Below are positions 9,771 through 18,129 of a DNA stretch of 63,519 bases, one piece after another. The position numbers and the translations under genes were made by a program. Every line of letters starts with the position of its first letter. The first letter of the stretch is position 1. Under the pieces are notes generated by a model that worked only from the letters and a program-made list of their open reading frames with translations, made no database searches and was not told the DNA's origin. This DNA comes from CAYUVH01 sp964448135 (GTDB taxonomy: Bacteria; Verrucomicrobiota; Verrucomicrobiia; Limisphaerales; UBA8199). Location: positions 1 to 63,519 of the forward strand of contig CAYUVH010000060.1 of NCBI GenBank assembly GCA_964448135.1, written 5' to 3'.

Positions 9771-9847
9771 GCGACTTGAGGTTTTTGTGCCTCGGTTCCT
9801 CCCGACCCAGTGTCGATTATGTAGAATCGGCACTGGGTTGTTTTTTG
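9771..9847 (+). ncRNA. Putative small RNA, about 75 nt
   Basis: A near-consensus promoter is followed by only about 75 nt before a strong intrinsic terminator, with no room for a protein. The predicted RNA has a 6-bp hairpin (9776-9781 with 9790-9795, two G-U pairs), then an unpaired CU-rich stretch TTCCTCCC (9796-9803), then the terminator stem. The CU-rich loop could pair with Shine-Dalgarno sequences; this is inference. Its 3' part is antisense to the last codons of the MMPL gene. No known RNA family was recognised. Confidence 0.55.
9805..9847 (+). terminator. Intrinsic terminator of the small RNA
   Basis: A 14-bp stem (9805-9818 with 9825-9838, one G-T pair) and 6-nt loop are followed by TGTTTTTTGT. 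The T-run follows only on the plus strand. The stop codon of the minus-strand MMPL gene (9817-9819) lies at the loop edge. Confidence 0.75.
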
Positions 9848-12555
9848 TACGTGTCGCGGTTGAACATCAAGGTCAGCAGTGCGGGGAGGAACGTCAAACC
9901 CGCAATCATGCAGGTGGTCAGCCCAATCGACATAACGAAGCCGAGGCTCCACAGACCCTGATGTTTGCCAAGCATGAGGCTGCCGAAGCCGGCGATGGCG
10001 GTCAAGCCGCTGACCAAGACGGCTTTGCCGGTACTGCGGGCGAGAATCTCGGGAGTCTGCTCCTCGGCATAGCGGTTGAGGATGTGGATGCCATTGGTGA
10101 CTCCGATGCCGATAACGAGGGGCAGGGTCATGATATTGGCCGGATTGGAGTAAATGCCCAGCCAGCCCATGATGCCGCCGAGCCAGACGGAGCCGATAAT
10201 TACGGGCACCAGCGCCAGGATGACGCAGGTGACGCTGCGGAAATGGATTAGAATCAGGAAGACGACGGCGATGAGGGAGTATTTCGCGGCCTGTTCGTAG
10301 CTTAGCTTGAGGAGTTCCGTGTAGTGGTAGAGCTGGACGGGGGTGCCGGTGACGTTGGGGTAGATGGGTTCGAGGGCTTCGATGAATTCCTTCTGGTTTT
10401 CGCGCTGCCAGATGTCCTTTCGCGGATAGACCATGATCAGGAATTTACCGGTTTTTCCAACAAACCGATCATGGAGCGGGCCGGGCAGATCCTCGACCCG
10501 GAGCGGCGCGCTGTTATCCTGGTTTTGCAGGGTGGCGAAGGTGTCCTGGACGTCCTTGAAGAACACAGCTTGAAATTCGTCAAGCCTGCGAGCCTGCCCG
10601 GCTTCATCGCCGCTACTGGGACGCCAGAATTCCTTCCGCAGGTCTTCGATGGACTGGCGCAGGGCCATGATCTGTTTGTCGAGGGCCGGTTCGTTGGTCT
10701 TGATGACCTCGTGGGTGGCGCCGAGGTAGCCATTCAGCTGATAAAGGATCTGGCTCAAGGCAGCGACGTCCACGGGTTTCGGGTCCGGGTCGCCGAAGTG
10801 CAGCTTGCCCAATATTTCCTTGATGCGGCCGATCGTAACCAGCTTCGGGGCCTGGTCGCCCGTGAGGAACCGGGTCATGGACTCGACACCCGCCACGACC
10901 GGGCCGTTGGTCAGCTTGTTGATCTGGGCTTCGAGCCGCAGGGCGTCGTCGAGGTTGGTGGCGACGATGGCGGCGGTGAGCAAGGATTTGTCCGCCGCGT
11001 TCAGCAGCTTCTTTTCGTATTCGACGGCCGGCAGGCCGGCGCTTTGCAGGTTGAGGAGGTCGTAGTCGAACTTGAGTTTGGGGAGCTGGCTGGCGGCGAG
11101 CACGGTGATGACCAGGGTAGCCGCGACGACCCAGACGGGGCGTTCGAGCCAGAACTGCTCGATGCTCGCGCGCTTGGTTGGAGGGGCGGCGGCGAGTTCG
11201 TGATCGAGGACATTCTGGCGGCCGGTGAGCAGGAGCACCGGGAGCATGGTCATCATGGGGATGAGGCAGAGGAGCAGGCCGCCGCCGCAGATGATTCCCA
11301 TTTCCTGGATGCCGCGAAAATCAGTGAGACCCATCGCCAAAAAGGCGACCGCCGTGGTGAAACCGCCCGTCAGGATGCCCTGGCCGGTGTAGATCATGGC
11401 GGTGGTGAGGGCTTCCGCCTCGTTTTTGCCTTTGCGCAATTCCTCTTCGTATCGGGAGATCAGGTGGACGCCGTAGTCGATGGCCAGGCCGATCAGGATT
11501 GGCGCGAAGGTGACCGTGAGGATGTTCAAATGGCCGATGGTGGCGGTGGCGAAGGCCATGGTGTAAGCCAAGCCGACGACGAGGCAAACGGTGGCCTTCA
11601 CCGGGCGGCCGGTTTCCTGGTACCCGTAAATGAAGATGAGAGCGCAGATGATGAGCGAGGCGACGCTGGCGATAAAGGTGTCCTTTTGGGACTGCAGCAT
11701 CTGGTCGTGGTCCAGCACGGCTTCGCCGGTGAAGCCGACATTGACGCCCGGCACCTCGGCAATCGTCTGGTCGATCAGCTCGCGCATCCGCACGACCGCC
11801 TTGGGGTTCAGGTCTTCCCGGGGCGCCTGAACGGTGACGAGGAAGATCCGGCCTTTGGCAAAAGTGATGTAAATTTGCTGCGCTGCGCCTTCGCTGGAGT
11901 CGATCAGCGAAATGAGGCCGGGGGAGGGCGGGGAACCCGGGCGGACGAGGGCGCCCCGCGCCTCGCGCACGATATGGTTGAGCGCCGGGAGGGCGTTGAT
12001 GAGGGAGTCGTTCTGGGCGTTCTTTTCCTTTTGCGCGGTCCGGAACATGGTGCACACCATGCCGAACAGGGAGACGAGGTTGGAGTTTTGCTGAAATTTG
12101 GATACGAACGGCTCGTAGGCTTTGAGCCGCTTTTCCATTTCCAGCAGGTCACGCTCCGGGGCGAACAGCAGGGCTTTGGCGCCGAGTTGTTTGAAATCCC
12201 CCTTGAACATGACGTTGCGGAAGAGGTTCGTCTCCGCCGCCAGCCGCGCGCCGAGCCGCTCGACGAACTGGCGATTCTTGTCCGGATCCTCGCTTTCCAC
12301 GACCACGACCAGATCATCCTGGTTTTTGAATTCCTCCTTCAGGGCGAGGAAATTCTTGTGGTAGGTGGCGTTGGCGCCCACGAGGTTGTTCTGGCTGGCG
12401 TCGAACTTGAGATGCTTGATCGTGTAAAACGCGCAGGCCGCGCAGAGGAGAATCTGCGGAAAAAGGAACAGGGCGCGATGGCGGAAGACCGCGCGCGCCA
12501 GAGCCGCGAGGGCCTTGGCCACGATGCTATCCGCCTTAAGCTGCCGGACCTTCAT
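9817..12555 (-). CDS. MMPL/RND-family transporter, HpnN-like
   Basis: 912 residues from the ATG at 12555. Two halves each hold one N-terminal helix, a large periplasmic loop and a cluster of five helices, the usual MMPL plan. The first cluster contains GLAIDYGVHLISRYEEELRK, characteristic of the family; the second contains VIGIGVTNGIHILNRYAEE. Length and motifs resemble HpnN, which exports hopanoids to the outer membrane, but no hopanoid genes lie nearby, so the substrate is inferred. It follows yebC by 6 bp and is probably co-transcribed with it. Confidence 0.88.
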   Translation of the reverse strand: MKVRQLKADSIVAKALAALARAVFRHRALFLFPQILLCAACAFYTIKHLKFDASQNNLVGANATYHKNFLALKEEFKNQDDLVVVVESEDPDKNRQFVERLGARLAAETNLFRNVMFKGDFKQLGAKALLFAPERDLLEMEKRLKAYEPFVSKFQQNSNLVSLFGMVCTMFRTAQKEKNAQNDSLINALPALNHIVREARGALVRPGSPPSPGLISLIDSSEGAAQQIYITFAKGRIFLVTVQAPREDLNPKAVVRMRELIDQTIAEVPGVNVGFTGEAVLDHDQMLQSQKDTFIASVASLIICALIFIYGYQETGRPVKATVCLVVGLAYTMAFATATIGHLNILTVTFAPILIGLAIDYGVHLISRYEEELRKGKNEAEALTTAMIYTGQGILTGGFTTAVAFLAMGLTDFRGIQEMGIICGGGLLLCLIPMMTMLPVLLLTGRQNVLDHELAAAPPTKRASIEQFWLERPVWVVAATLVITVLAASQLPKLKFDYDLLNLQSAGLPAVEYEKKLLNAADKSLLTAAIVATNLDDALRLEAQINKLTNGPVVAGVESMTRFLTGDQAPKLVTIGRIKEILGKLHFGDPDPKPVDVAALSQILYQLNGYLGATHEVIKTNEPALDKQIMALRQSIEDLRKEFWRPSSGDEAGQARRLDEFQAVFFKDVQDTFATLQNQDNSAPLRVEDLPGPLHDRFVGKTGKFLIMVYPRKDIWQRENQKEFIEALEPIYPNVTGTPVQLYHYTELLKLSYEQAAKYSLIAVVFLILIHFRSVTCVILALVPVIIGSVWLGGIMGWLGIYSNPANIMTLPLVIGIGVTNGIHILNRYAEEQTPEILARSTGKAVLVSGLTAIAGFGSLMLGKHQGLWSLGFVMSIGLTTCMIAGLTFLPALLTLMFNRDTYKKQPSADST

Positions 12556-12561
12556 TCCCAG

Positions 12562-13293
12562 TTATCCTTCGGGGAATTCGGCATTGGAATAGACTTCCTT
12601 GACGTCGTCGTGTTCTTCGAGGGCTTCGAGCAGTTTGTTGACGGACGCGATGGCGGCGGGTTCGCTGAGGGGGACGTTGACGGAGGCGAGTTCGGTGACT
12701 TCGGCGACGGCGGGCTTGATGCCGCGGCCTTCGAGCTGTTTGTGGACGGCCTCGAATTTGGCGGGTTCGGTGGTGACGGTGTAGCCCTGCGGGTCCGCCT
12801 GGAAATCCTCGGCGCCGGCTTCGAGCGCGATTTCCATGACCTGGTCCTCGCCGGCGGCTTCGCGGGGGATGATGATCTGGCCCTTGCGCTGGAAGAGACG
12901 GGTGACCGAGCCCTGGGTGGCGATGCTGCCGCCGGACTTGGTGACGATGCTGCGGATTTCGGAGGCGGTGCGGTTGCGGTTGTCGGTGGAGATTTCGACG
13001 AGCATGGCCACGCCGTTGGGGCCGTAGATTTCGTAAGTCAGATCCTCGAAGCTCACGCCGGCATCGCCGCCGAGGCCTTTCTTGATGGCGCGTTCGATGT
13101 TGTCGTTGGGCATGTTGGCCCCGCGGCATTTGAGCAGGACCATGCGCAGGCGGGGATTCATATCGGGATCGCCGCCGGCCAATTTCACGGCGATGGAGAT
13201 TTCCTTGCTGAGCTTGGAGAAAATCTTGCCGCGCTTGGCGTCGATGGCGCCTTTGAAGGTCTTGACCTTCGCCCATTTACTGTGTCCTGCCAT
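12562..13293 (-). CDS. yebC: YebC/PmpR (TACO1) family protein
   Basis: 243 residues starting MAGHSKWAKVKTFKGAIDAK, the invariant start of the family, and containing GANMPNDNIERAIKKGLGG. Three-domain YebC proteins act as transcription regulators or, in recent work, help ribosomes translate difficult stretches. Length is typical. It lies between a YbjQ-type gene and the MMPL transporter on the same strand. Confidence 0.96.
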   Translation of the reverse strand: MAGHSKWAKVKTFKGAIDAKRGKIFSKLSKEISIAVKLAGGDPDMNPRLRMVLLKCRGANMPNDNIERAIKKGLGGDAGVSFEDLTYEIYGPNGVAMLVEISTDNRNRTASEIRSIVTKSGGSIATQGSVTRLFQRKGQIIIPREAAGEDQVMEIALEAGAEDFQADPQGYTVTTEPAKFEAVHKQLEGRGIKPAVAEVTELASVNVPLSEPAAIASVNKLLEALEEHDDVKEVYSNAEFPEG

Positions 13294-13333
13294 AGTGTTC
13301 GATCGGGTGGTATGCGGAAAGTTTGGCGCGGCG

Positions 13334-13705
13334 TCAGGCCAGCGGGATGGCCGGCGGAGCGGTGGCTTCGGCGACGGGTTCGACGTGGACGGCGGTGCCG
13401 TAGCAGAGGACCTCGGTGATGCCGGGGGCGAGTTCGGTGGCGTCGTAGCGGACGGCGACGACGGCGTTGGCGCCGACTTCGCCCGCGTGGGTGAGCATGA
13501 GGTTGAATGCGTCCGCCCGCGCTTTTTCGCAAAGCGAGGTGTAAATCGAAATGTTGCCGCCGATCAAACTTTGGAGGCTGGCGCCGATGTTGCCCACGAT
13601 CGAACGGGATCGCACGATGATGCCACGGACCACGCCAAGCGATTTGACCAGCCGGTAGCCCGGAAGTTCAAAAGTCGTCGTCGTCAATGGATGCGTCAGA
13701 TTCAC
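13334..13705 (-). CDS. YbjQ/UPF0145 family protein
   Basis: 123 residues from a GTG at 13705; a TTG at 13711 is the alternative. The sequence LPGYRLVKSLGVVRGIIVRS, the central GNISIYTSLCEKAR and the VGANAVVAVRYDA strand are typical of this small pentamer-forming family, often called a putative heavy-metal-binding domain. Function is not established. It is first in the ybjQ-yebC-MMPL run. Confidence 0.88.
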   Translation of the reverse strand: MNLTHPLTTTTFELPGYRLVKSLGVVRGIIVRSRSIVGNIGASLQSLIGGNISIYTSLCEKARADAFNLMLTHAGEVGANAVVAVRYDATELAPGITEVLCYGTAVHVEPVAEATAPPAIPLA

Positions 13706-13795
13706 GTGCAAAGCAAATTACACGAAATTTTGACGAGGCGAAAAAGGAGATTTTTTGAAACCGGGGATGGAAGGGGGCGAAAATTCCGTTGAAGA

Positions 13796-13935
13796 GGAAG
13801 CTCGCCCGCACCCCGGCCTCTCCGCCGAGGAGAGGGAGGCCCATAGGGTAGCCTCACTTTTCGGGAGATTTCAGGAAGGGAGTCGAGGCGCCGGGACGAC
13901 TCGGCCGCGCAGCAGCGCGGGCCTACCGTGGATGC
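13796..13935. repeat. Dispersed repeats (CTCTCCGCCGAGGAGAGGG type)
   Basis: 13796-13835 holds a CTCGCCCGCACCCCGGCCTC element ending GAGGAGAGGGAGG, related to 29170-29215 and 60821-60860. 13889-13930 holds GCCGCGCAGCAGCGCGGGCC, a short palindrome. Nothing gene-like is visible between 13706 and 13959. Confidence 0.6.
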
Positions 13936-13959
13936 GGCCGCAGTTGTATGGAAGCTGCT

Positions 13960-15396
13960 TTAGCGGCGTCGTTGGACAGCCGGAGGAATATAGGTGGCGT
14001 CCTCCACGCTGCCTTCGGGACCGTAGACGCGGAGCATGACATTGAACTTTCCGCTGGGAATGGGGAGCCAGTTCGCCACGGGAACGTCGGCGGGCTGCCT
14101 GGTGGCGAGGACAAAGGACAGCGAGCCGTCGGCGTTGGTGGAGAGGCCGGGAGTGTAGCTGGCGACTTCGTATTTGTTGATCGGGTTGGACACGAGTTCA
14201 ACGTTGTCCGGGGTATAGGCGGTGATGGACCAGAAGCGCCGGGCGGCGGGAATTTGATCGGGGGGGAACGTAATGACGTAGCCGCGCGGCGTGACGCCAG
14301 TCAACGCCACGCCCCGGCTGTCGCGAAAGGCGTGATAATACGCGGCGGTGCTGTGGTCGTTGCCGTACTGCAGGAATTCGGTGACGCCCGCGCGGTCAAT
14401 CACGGCGTCGCCCCAGTTCCCGAAGTTGGTGAAGTTGATCCAATAGGTGGGCCCGAGGTGGGTGAGATAGTTGTTGAGAATGGTGGTGTGGGCGTCGCGG
14501 GCGCCGGCGCTGAAGTTTGAGCGCCGGCGGAGGCCGTCGTTGGCGTGCGGGTCGAAGGTGCCGTCCCCGAAGAGCAGGTTGAAAGTGTCGGAGAGGGTTT
14601 TTTGCCCGGGGGTGAATGGCGGCGTGTTGGAGGAAAGCACCGCAGTCTGGAGTTGTTGCAGGAACTTGATGGGGTCGACCGCGATCAACGTGTCGGCCGT
14701 GGACTTCACGGGTTCGGCGCAGGCGATCTCGGGAACGATGAGCGTGCTGCCGCCTTCAGGGGTGCCGTCGGGACATTGCTGGTTCCAATACGCGCACAGG
14801 GGCTGGGTGGTAAGGCCGAGGCGGAAAGATTCGGCCTGGGCGATCATGTTCGAGCCGGACGGGCTGTATTTGTCCGCGCGAAAAATCATGACGGAAAGAT
14901 TCAGCGGCATGGAAATGTGCGTCGCCTCGGGGGGAAGCGGGCCGGCGTATCCCGGACCCGTGAGCACGTAGAAACCGTTCGTCTGCGCGGGAATGCCGGA
15001 CTCGAAGATCTGGCCGTAGGGATCAAGCGTGAGCACGGAGTAAGTGGTGGTGGTCGCGGGCACGGACAGCATGAGCGGCTGTTCGGTCAGATCGATGAAG
15101 GTGCTGGCGTAAAGGGTGTCGTCATTGATGGCGACGACGATTTTGTAGAGCGGCGAGATTCGGTCTGGGCCGGCCATGCGGTTGCGGGTGGCGAGCTGGG
15201 ACTGGAGATGGGTGAACCACAGCGGGTAGAATTCTTCGACATAGGCCACGGTCGTGGCGTATTCCGCGGGCTGGTTCTTGGAAGCCGCGGCGGGCGGTGT
15301 CTGCGCCAGGCAGAACAGGGCGCTCAGGGCGTATCCCAGGATGGTCGCAAAGGCACGAAGGCGGGCATTGGTGTTCATAGACATCAGTGAGTTCAT
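13960..15396 (-). CDS. DUF1254/DUF1214 exported protein
   Basis: 478 residues from the ATG at 15396, with a signal peptide ending near CLAQTPPAA. The N-terminal DUF1254 part includes YVEEFYPLWFTHLQ and TLYASTFIDLTEQP. The C-terminal DUF1214 part includes FRDSRGVALTGVTPRGYVIT and RFWSITAYTPDN. Proteins of this pair are widespread, usually periplasmic, and without an agreed activity. It stands alone, with 159 bp of gene-free DNA before the next gene on the same strand. Confidence 0.9.
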   Translation of the reverse strand: MNSLMSMNTNARLRAFATILGYALSALFCLAQTPPAAASKNQPAEYATTVAYVEEFYPLWFTHLQSQLATRNRMAGPDRISPLYKIVVAINDDTLYASTFIDLTEQPLMLSVPATTTTYSVLTLDPYGQIFESGIPAQTNGFYVLTGPGYAGPLPPEATHISMPLNLSVMIFRADKYSPSGSNMIAQAESFRLGLTTQPLCAYWNQQCPDGTPEGGSTLIVPEIACAEPVKSTADTLIAVDPIKFLQQLQTAVLSSNTPPFTPGQKTLSDTFNLLFGDGTFDPHANDGLRRRSNFSAGARDAHTTILNNYLTHLGPTYWINFTNFGNWGDAVIDRAGVTEFLQYGNDHSTAAYYHAFRDSRGVALTGVTPRGYVITFPPDQIPAARRFWSITAYTPDNVELVSNPINKYEVASYTPGLSTNADGSLSFVLATRQPADVPVANWLPIPSGKFNVMLRVYGPEGSVEDATYIPPAVQRRR

Positions 15397-15555
15397 CGGA
15401 ACGGCGTCCGATGCTGCACTTTATATGCCAGCCTTGCGGTTGGCTGGGACTAGGCGGGTCCAGGGGAAAGGCGGTCCCGTGGGTGTCTCAGAACCAGACG
15501 TTGTAACGGGTTCGATGGACCTGGGTCCTATGGAATTGCCGGAGCAGGCGGGCGG

Positions 15556-16119
15556 TTAATTCTCTTTGCCCGGCGCGTAAGACATGTGGCCTTTGGTGGC
15601 GTAGGGGAGCGGGCTGAGGACGGCGGCGGTGAGACGGTAGGATTGATTTTCGTCGAGGCTGTATTTCGAGCGCCGGCCGCGGCTGCCGTAGAAGGTGGCG
15701 GAGCGGCTGTCGTCCACGTTCTGGACTTTGGCGGTGCCGGCGGGCGTGAGGACGCACATGACGGGAGTGATCTTTTCCGCCACCACTTTGACGTCTACGG
15801 TGACCGGATCGGCGACGGTGCGGTTCAGGATGGCGATGTGCAGTTTGTAATTGCCGGGTTCGAAGAGGAGACGAACGAAACCGCCGGACGGGGGTTTGAG
15901 TTCGCCGTAGAGTTTTTTGGGTTTGGTTTCACCGGGGACTTCCTGCTGGATGAGCCAGTTCAAGTCGTTGACGTTTTCGACGTAGAAATCCACATAGCCG
16001 GCCGTGGGGGCGGGGAAGGAGGGGTTGACGTCGGCGGTGATGCAACCGGAAGAAAGCAGCAACAAGGCGAGCAGCCCGATGGCCGCCCGCAACCACGCCA
16101 AATTCTTACTCCGGTGCAT
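15556..16119 (-). CDS. Lipoprotein, DUF2846-like fold possible
   Basis: 187 residues from the ATG at 16119. A lipobox LLSSGC near residue 26 marks a lipoprotein. The body contains GYVDFYVENVNDLNWLIQQE and a Gly/Pro loop before FVRLLFEPGNYKLHIAILN, like the beta-sandwich pattern of DUF2846-type lipoproteins; this is tentative. It starts 5 bp after the lipoprotein gene at 16125 ends, so the two are probably one operon. Confidence 0.75.
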   Translation of the reverse strand: MHRSKNLAWLRAAIGLLALLLLSSGCITADVNPSFPAPTAGYVDFYVENVNDLNWLIQQEVPGETKPKKLYGELKPPSGGFVRLLFEPGNYKLHIAILNRTVADPVTVDVKVVAEKITPVMCVLTPAGTAKVQNVDDSRSATFYGSRGRRSKYSLDENQSYRLTAAVLSPLPYATKGHMSYAPGKEN

Positions 16120-16124
16120 ACGGG

Positions 16125-16583
16125 CTACTTACCTTTCTTGAGCTGGTTTTCGACGTCGTTGAGGAGGCGCTGGTAGGGGCCGCGGCGCATGTTGGCGAGG
16201 CGCTGCTCTTCCTCGAAGAAGGAGTCGCCGGCGTTGCGGACGATGTAGGCCTGGCCTTGCAGGCGATATTCGCCGGCGCCGAGGTCCACCATTTGCAGCC
16301 GAAACCGGGTGAGGGTAGTGCCGCCGTAATAGGTGCTCACGAGGCCGTTGTAGGCGAGGGACTGGCCGCGGGAACCTTCCTTCTGAAAGATCATGTCGGA
16401 TTCGCCCATCATGGCGCAGCGATAGTCATCCTTCTGCAAAACCATGGCGGTGGCTTCGCGGATTTGCGCCGGAGTTTTGCCTTTGATGTCAACGGAGGCG
16501 AAACTGGCCGAGGCCGGGGTGTGACAGCCCGTGAACGCGAAGACCGCAAGCAGCGCGAGCGCGAGGGGAAATAATCGTTTCAT
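16125..16583 (-). CDS. Small lipoprotein
   Basis: 152 residues from the ATG at 16583. A signal peptide ends at the lipobox FAFTGC. The mature part contains VDIKGKTPAQIREATAMVLQ, an amphipathic helix seen in small envelope lipoproteins whose name I cannot fix, and ends in a charged helix. It is immediately upstream of a second lipoprotein gene on the same strand. Confidence 0.75.
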   Translation of the reverse strand: MKRLFPLALALLAVFAFTGCHTPASASFASVDIKGKTPAQIREATAMVLQKDDYRCAMMGESDMIFQKEGSRGQSLAYNGLVSTYYGGTTLTRFRLQMVDLGAGEYRLQGQAYIVRNAGDSFFEEEQRLANMRRGPYQRLLNDVENQLKKGK

Positions 16584-16679
16584 GATGGAAAATACGCGCG
16601 ACCCGCAGGCGATCGCTCCGGCACACGGGTACAGAACGGTTTGGCTGCCGCCAAGCTTATTTCACAAGTCAATGCCATC

Positions 16680-16860
16680 AGAAATCCAGCGGAAAACCGA
16701 AGTTGCCACTTCCCACTTAGCGCAGACTTCCAGTCTGTTGTATCGCCGACTTCCACCAAGCAAGCCTGCGGAAAACCGACACGCCCGGCAAATTGGGAAG
16801 CCTGCGGATTGGAAATCCGCGAAACAGCAGGTTGGAAACCTGCGCTACGAATCCAAATGC
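16680..16860. repeat. Dispersed repeats, GGAAACCTGCGCTACG type
   Basis: Several short hairpin-forming phrases line up: GCGCAGACTTCCAGTCTG, GGAAGCCTGCGGATTGGAAA, ATCCGCGAAACAGCAGGTTG and GAAACCTGCGCTACG. Each pairs a word with its near complement around TTGGAAA. Together they fill the gap 16584-16872. Confidence 0.65.
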
Positions 16861-16872
16861 GCCAGCGCTGCG

Positions 16873-17430
16873 TTATTTCTTCGGCGCAGCGGACTGCGTG
16901 ATGAGCGGCATGTCCGAGGCGATGGCCAGGTCGATGAACAGCGACAACTGGTTTTCCACCTGCAGGAACTGCGCGGCCTGGATCGGTGAAACTTCCTTCG
17001 CGATCTCGGCGTTGTATTTCTTCCAGAGGTCGAGGCGGTCCTGGACATTTTGCAGCCAGCGCTGGGCGAGCTGGCTCGAGGCTTCGTCGGTCAACTTGCC
17101 CGTATTGCGCAGCGCGTAGAAGTCGCGAATGATCTCCACTTTGTGGTCGCCCACGGCGGCAAGTTCCTTTTCGTAGTTGCGATAGATGGGCCAGAACTTT
17201 TCCGCCTCCGCCGGGGTGAGCTTCATCACCTTGTTGTAGGTGCGGATCTTGGTGGTGTTGATGTCCGAACGGAGCATCTCAACGTAGGCGCGGGTGTCCT
17301 CGCTCATCAGGGGAGCGGCGGGGGGCGCGCTGTCGTGCGAAGTGGCGCAGCCCGTGTGAAGGAGCGCGGCGGCAATGGCGGCTCCGGCCGCACAGCCCAG
17401 ACGAGTGAAGCGATTAAAAGTCAGGTTCAT
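16873..17430 (-). CDS. Spy/CpxP-like periplasmic lipoprotein
   Basis: 185 residues from the ATG at 17430. A lipobox (LLHTGC) follows the signal peptide. The mature part is all-helical with MKLTPAEAEKFWPIYRNYEK, the LTxxQ-type first helix of Spy/CpxP-like chaperones. It starts 3 bp after the SYLF gene ends and is the last gene of a four-gene envelope operon with DUF3300 and DUF2950. Confidence 0.8.
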   Translation of the reverse strand: MNLTFNRFTRLGCAAGAAIAAALLHTGCATSHDSAPPAAPLMSEDTRAYVEMLRSDINTTKIRTYNKVMKLTPAEAEKFWPIYRNYEKELAAVGDHKVEIIRDFYALRNTGKLTDEASSQLAQRWLQNVQDRLDLWKKYNAEIAKEVSPIQAAQFLQVENQLSLFIDLAIASDMPLITQSAAPKK

Positions 17431-17433
17431 GGG

Positions 17434-18111
17434 TTACTTGTTGAGAGCCGAGTCTTTCCAATATTTGGTTCCGGATACGGTGGCTTGGGCGGAAATTCCG
17501 CTTTCGGTGAATTGATAAATCTCCATGCCGCTGGGAGCAGAGATGGTCGCGCCGTCAGCCTGCGTGCCGTTGCCGGCGGAGGCGGTGCTGGAGGTGCCAC
17601 CCACCACGGCGCCGTCCTGGAAATCCACGTTGGCGCTGACGGACTGGGTTGCGGCGGCGCCCGTCTGCTTGTATTTTGCGGCCGCGCCGGTCTGGCCGCC
17701 GAATTCCCAGCCCTGGTCAATGAACTGCTGCATCACCTTCGCATCGCGAAAAACGAAAACGACCCGCACGTCATTTATGCCCGCGCCGATGCCGCCGCCG
17801 AGCGACGCCATGCGCATGTAGGTTTTCTTGTGCGTTTTGTTGTTCACCACCACGCCGTAGCCATTCGCGGTGGAGAGGAGCAGCAGGTTCAGGTTTACGT
17901 ACTTGAAGGTTGCGTAGCCGGCGGCTTTTTTGATCTGGGCCTTCATGGCCGGATTGATTTTGTAAAGCTGGGCCAGCATTTCCTTATCCTGGTCCATGAT
18001 GTTGTCGCGCTTTTGCTGCGCATCATCGCCTTTGGGGCCGAAGAAAAGAAACGCGTGCGCGGGCGAGGCCAGGAGCAAGGATAGGAGGCAGACGAGAGTC
18101 GCAATTTTCAT
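17434..18111 (-). CDS. YSC84/SYLF lipid-binding domain protein
   Basis: 225 residues from the ATG at 18111 (MKIATLVCLLSLLLASPAHA signal); a TTG at 18120 is the alternative. The SYLF domain shows IKKAAGYATFKYVNLNLLLL and ASLGGGIGAGINDVRVVFVF, matching the Gly-rich turn that binds phosphoinositides in eukaryotic relatives. Bacterial members are periplasmic and of unknown role. It lies between DUF2950 and the Spy-like gene with gaps of 18 and 3 bp. Confidence 0.88.
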   Translation of the reverse strand: MKIATLVCLLSLLLASPAHAFLFFGPKGDDAQQKRDNIMDQDKEMLAQLYKINPAMKAQIKKAAGYATFKYVNLNLLLLSTANGYGVVVNNKTHKKTYMRMASLGGGIGAGINDVRVVFVFRDAKVMQQFIDQGWEFGGQTGAAAKYKQTGAAATQSVSANVDFQDGAVVGGTSSTASAGNGTQADGATISAPSGMEIYQFTESGISAQATVSGTKYWKDSALNK

Positions 18112-18129
18112 GGGAGGCAAACGAAACGA

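Noticed and set aside
10324..13419. 1031-residue plus-strand open frame
   Set aside because: It runs antisense to the MMPL and yebC genes, is Gly/Asp/Val-rich and matches no family.
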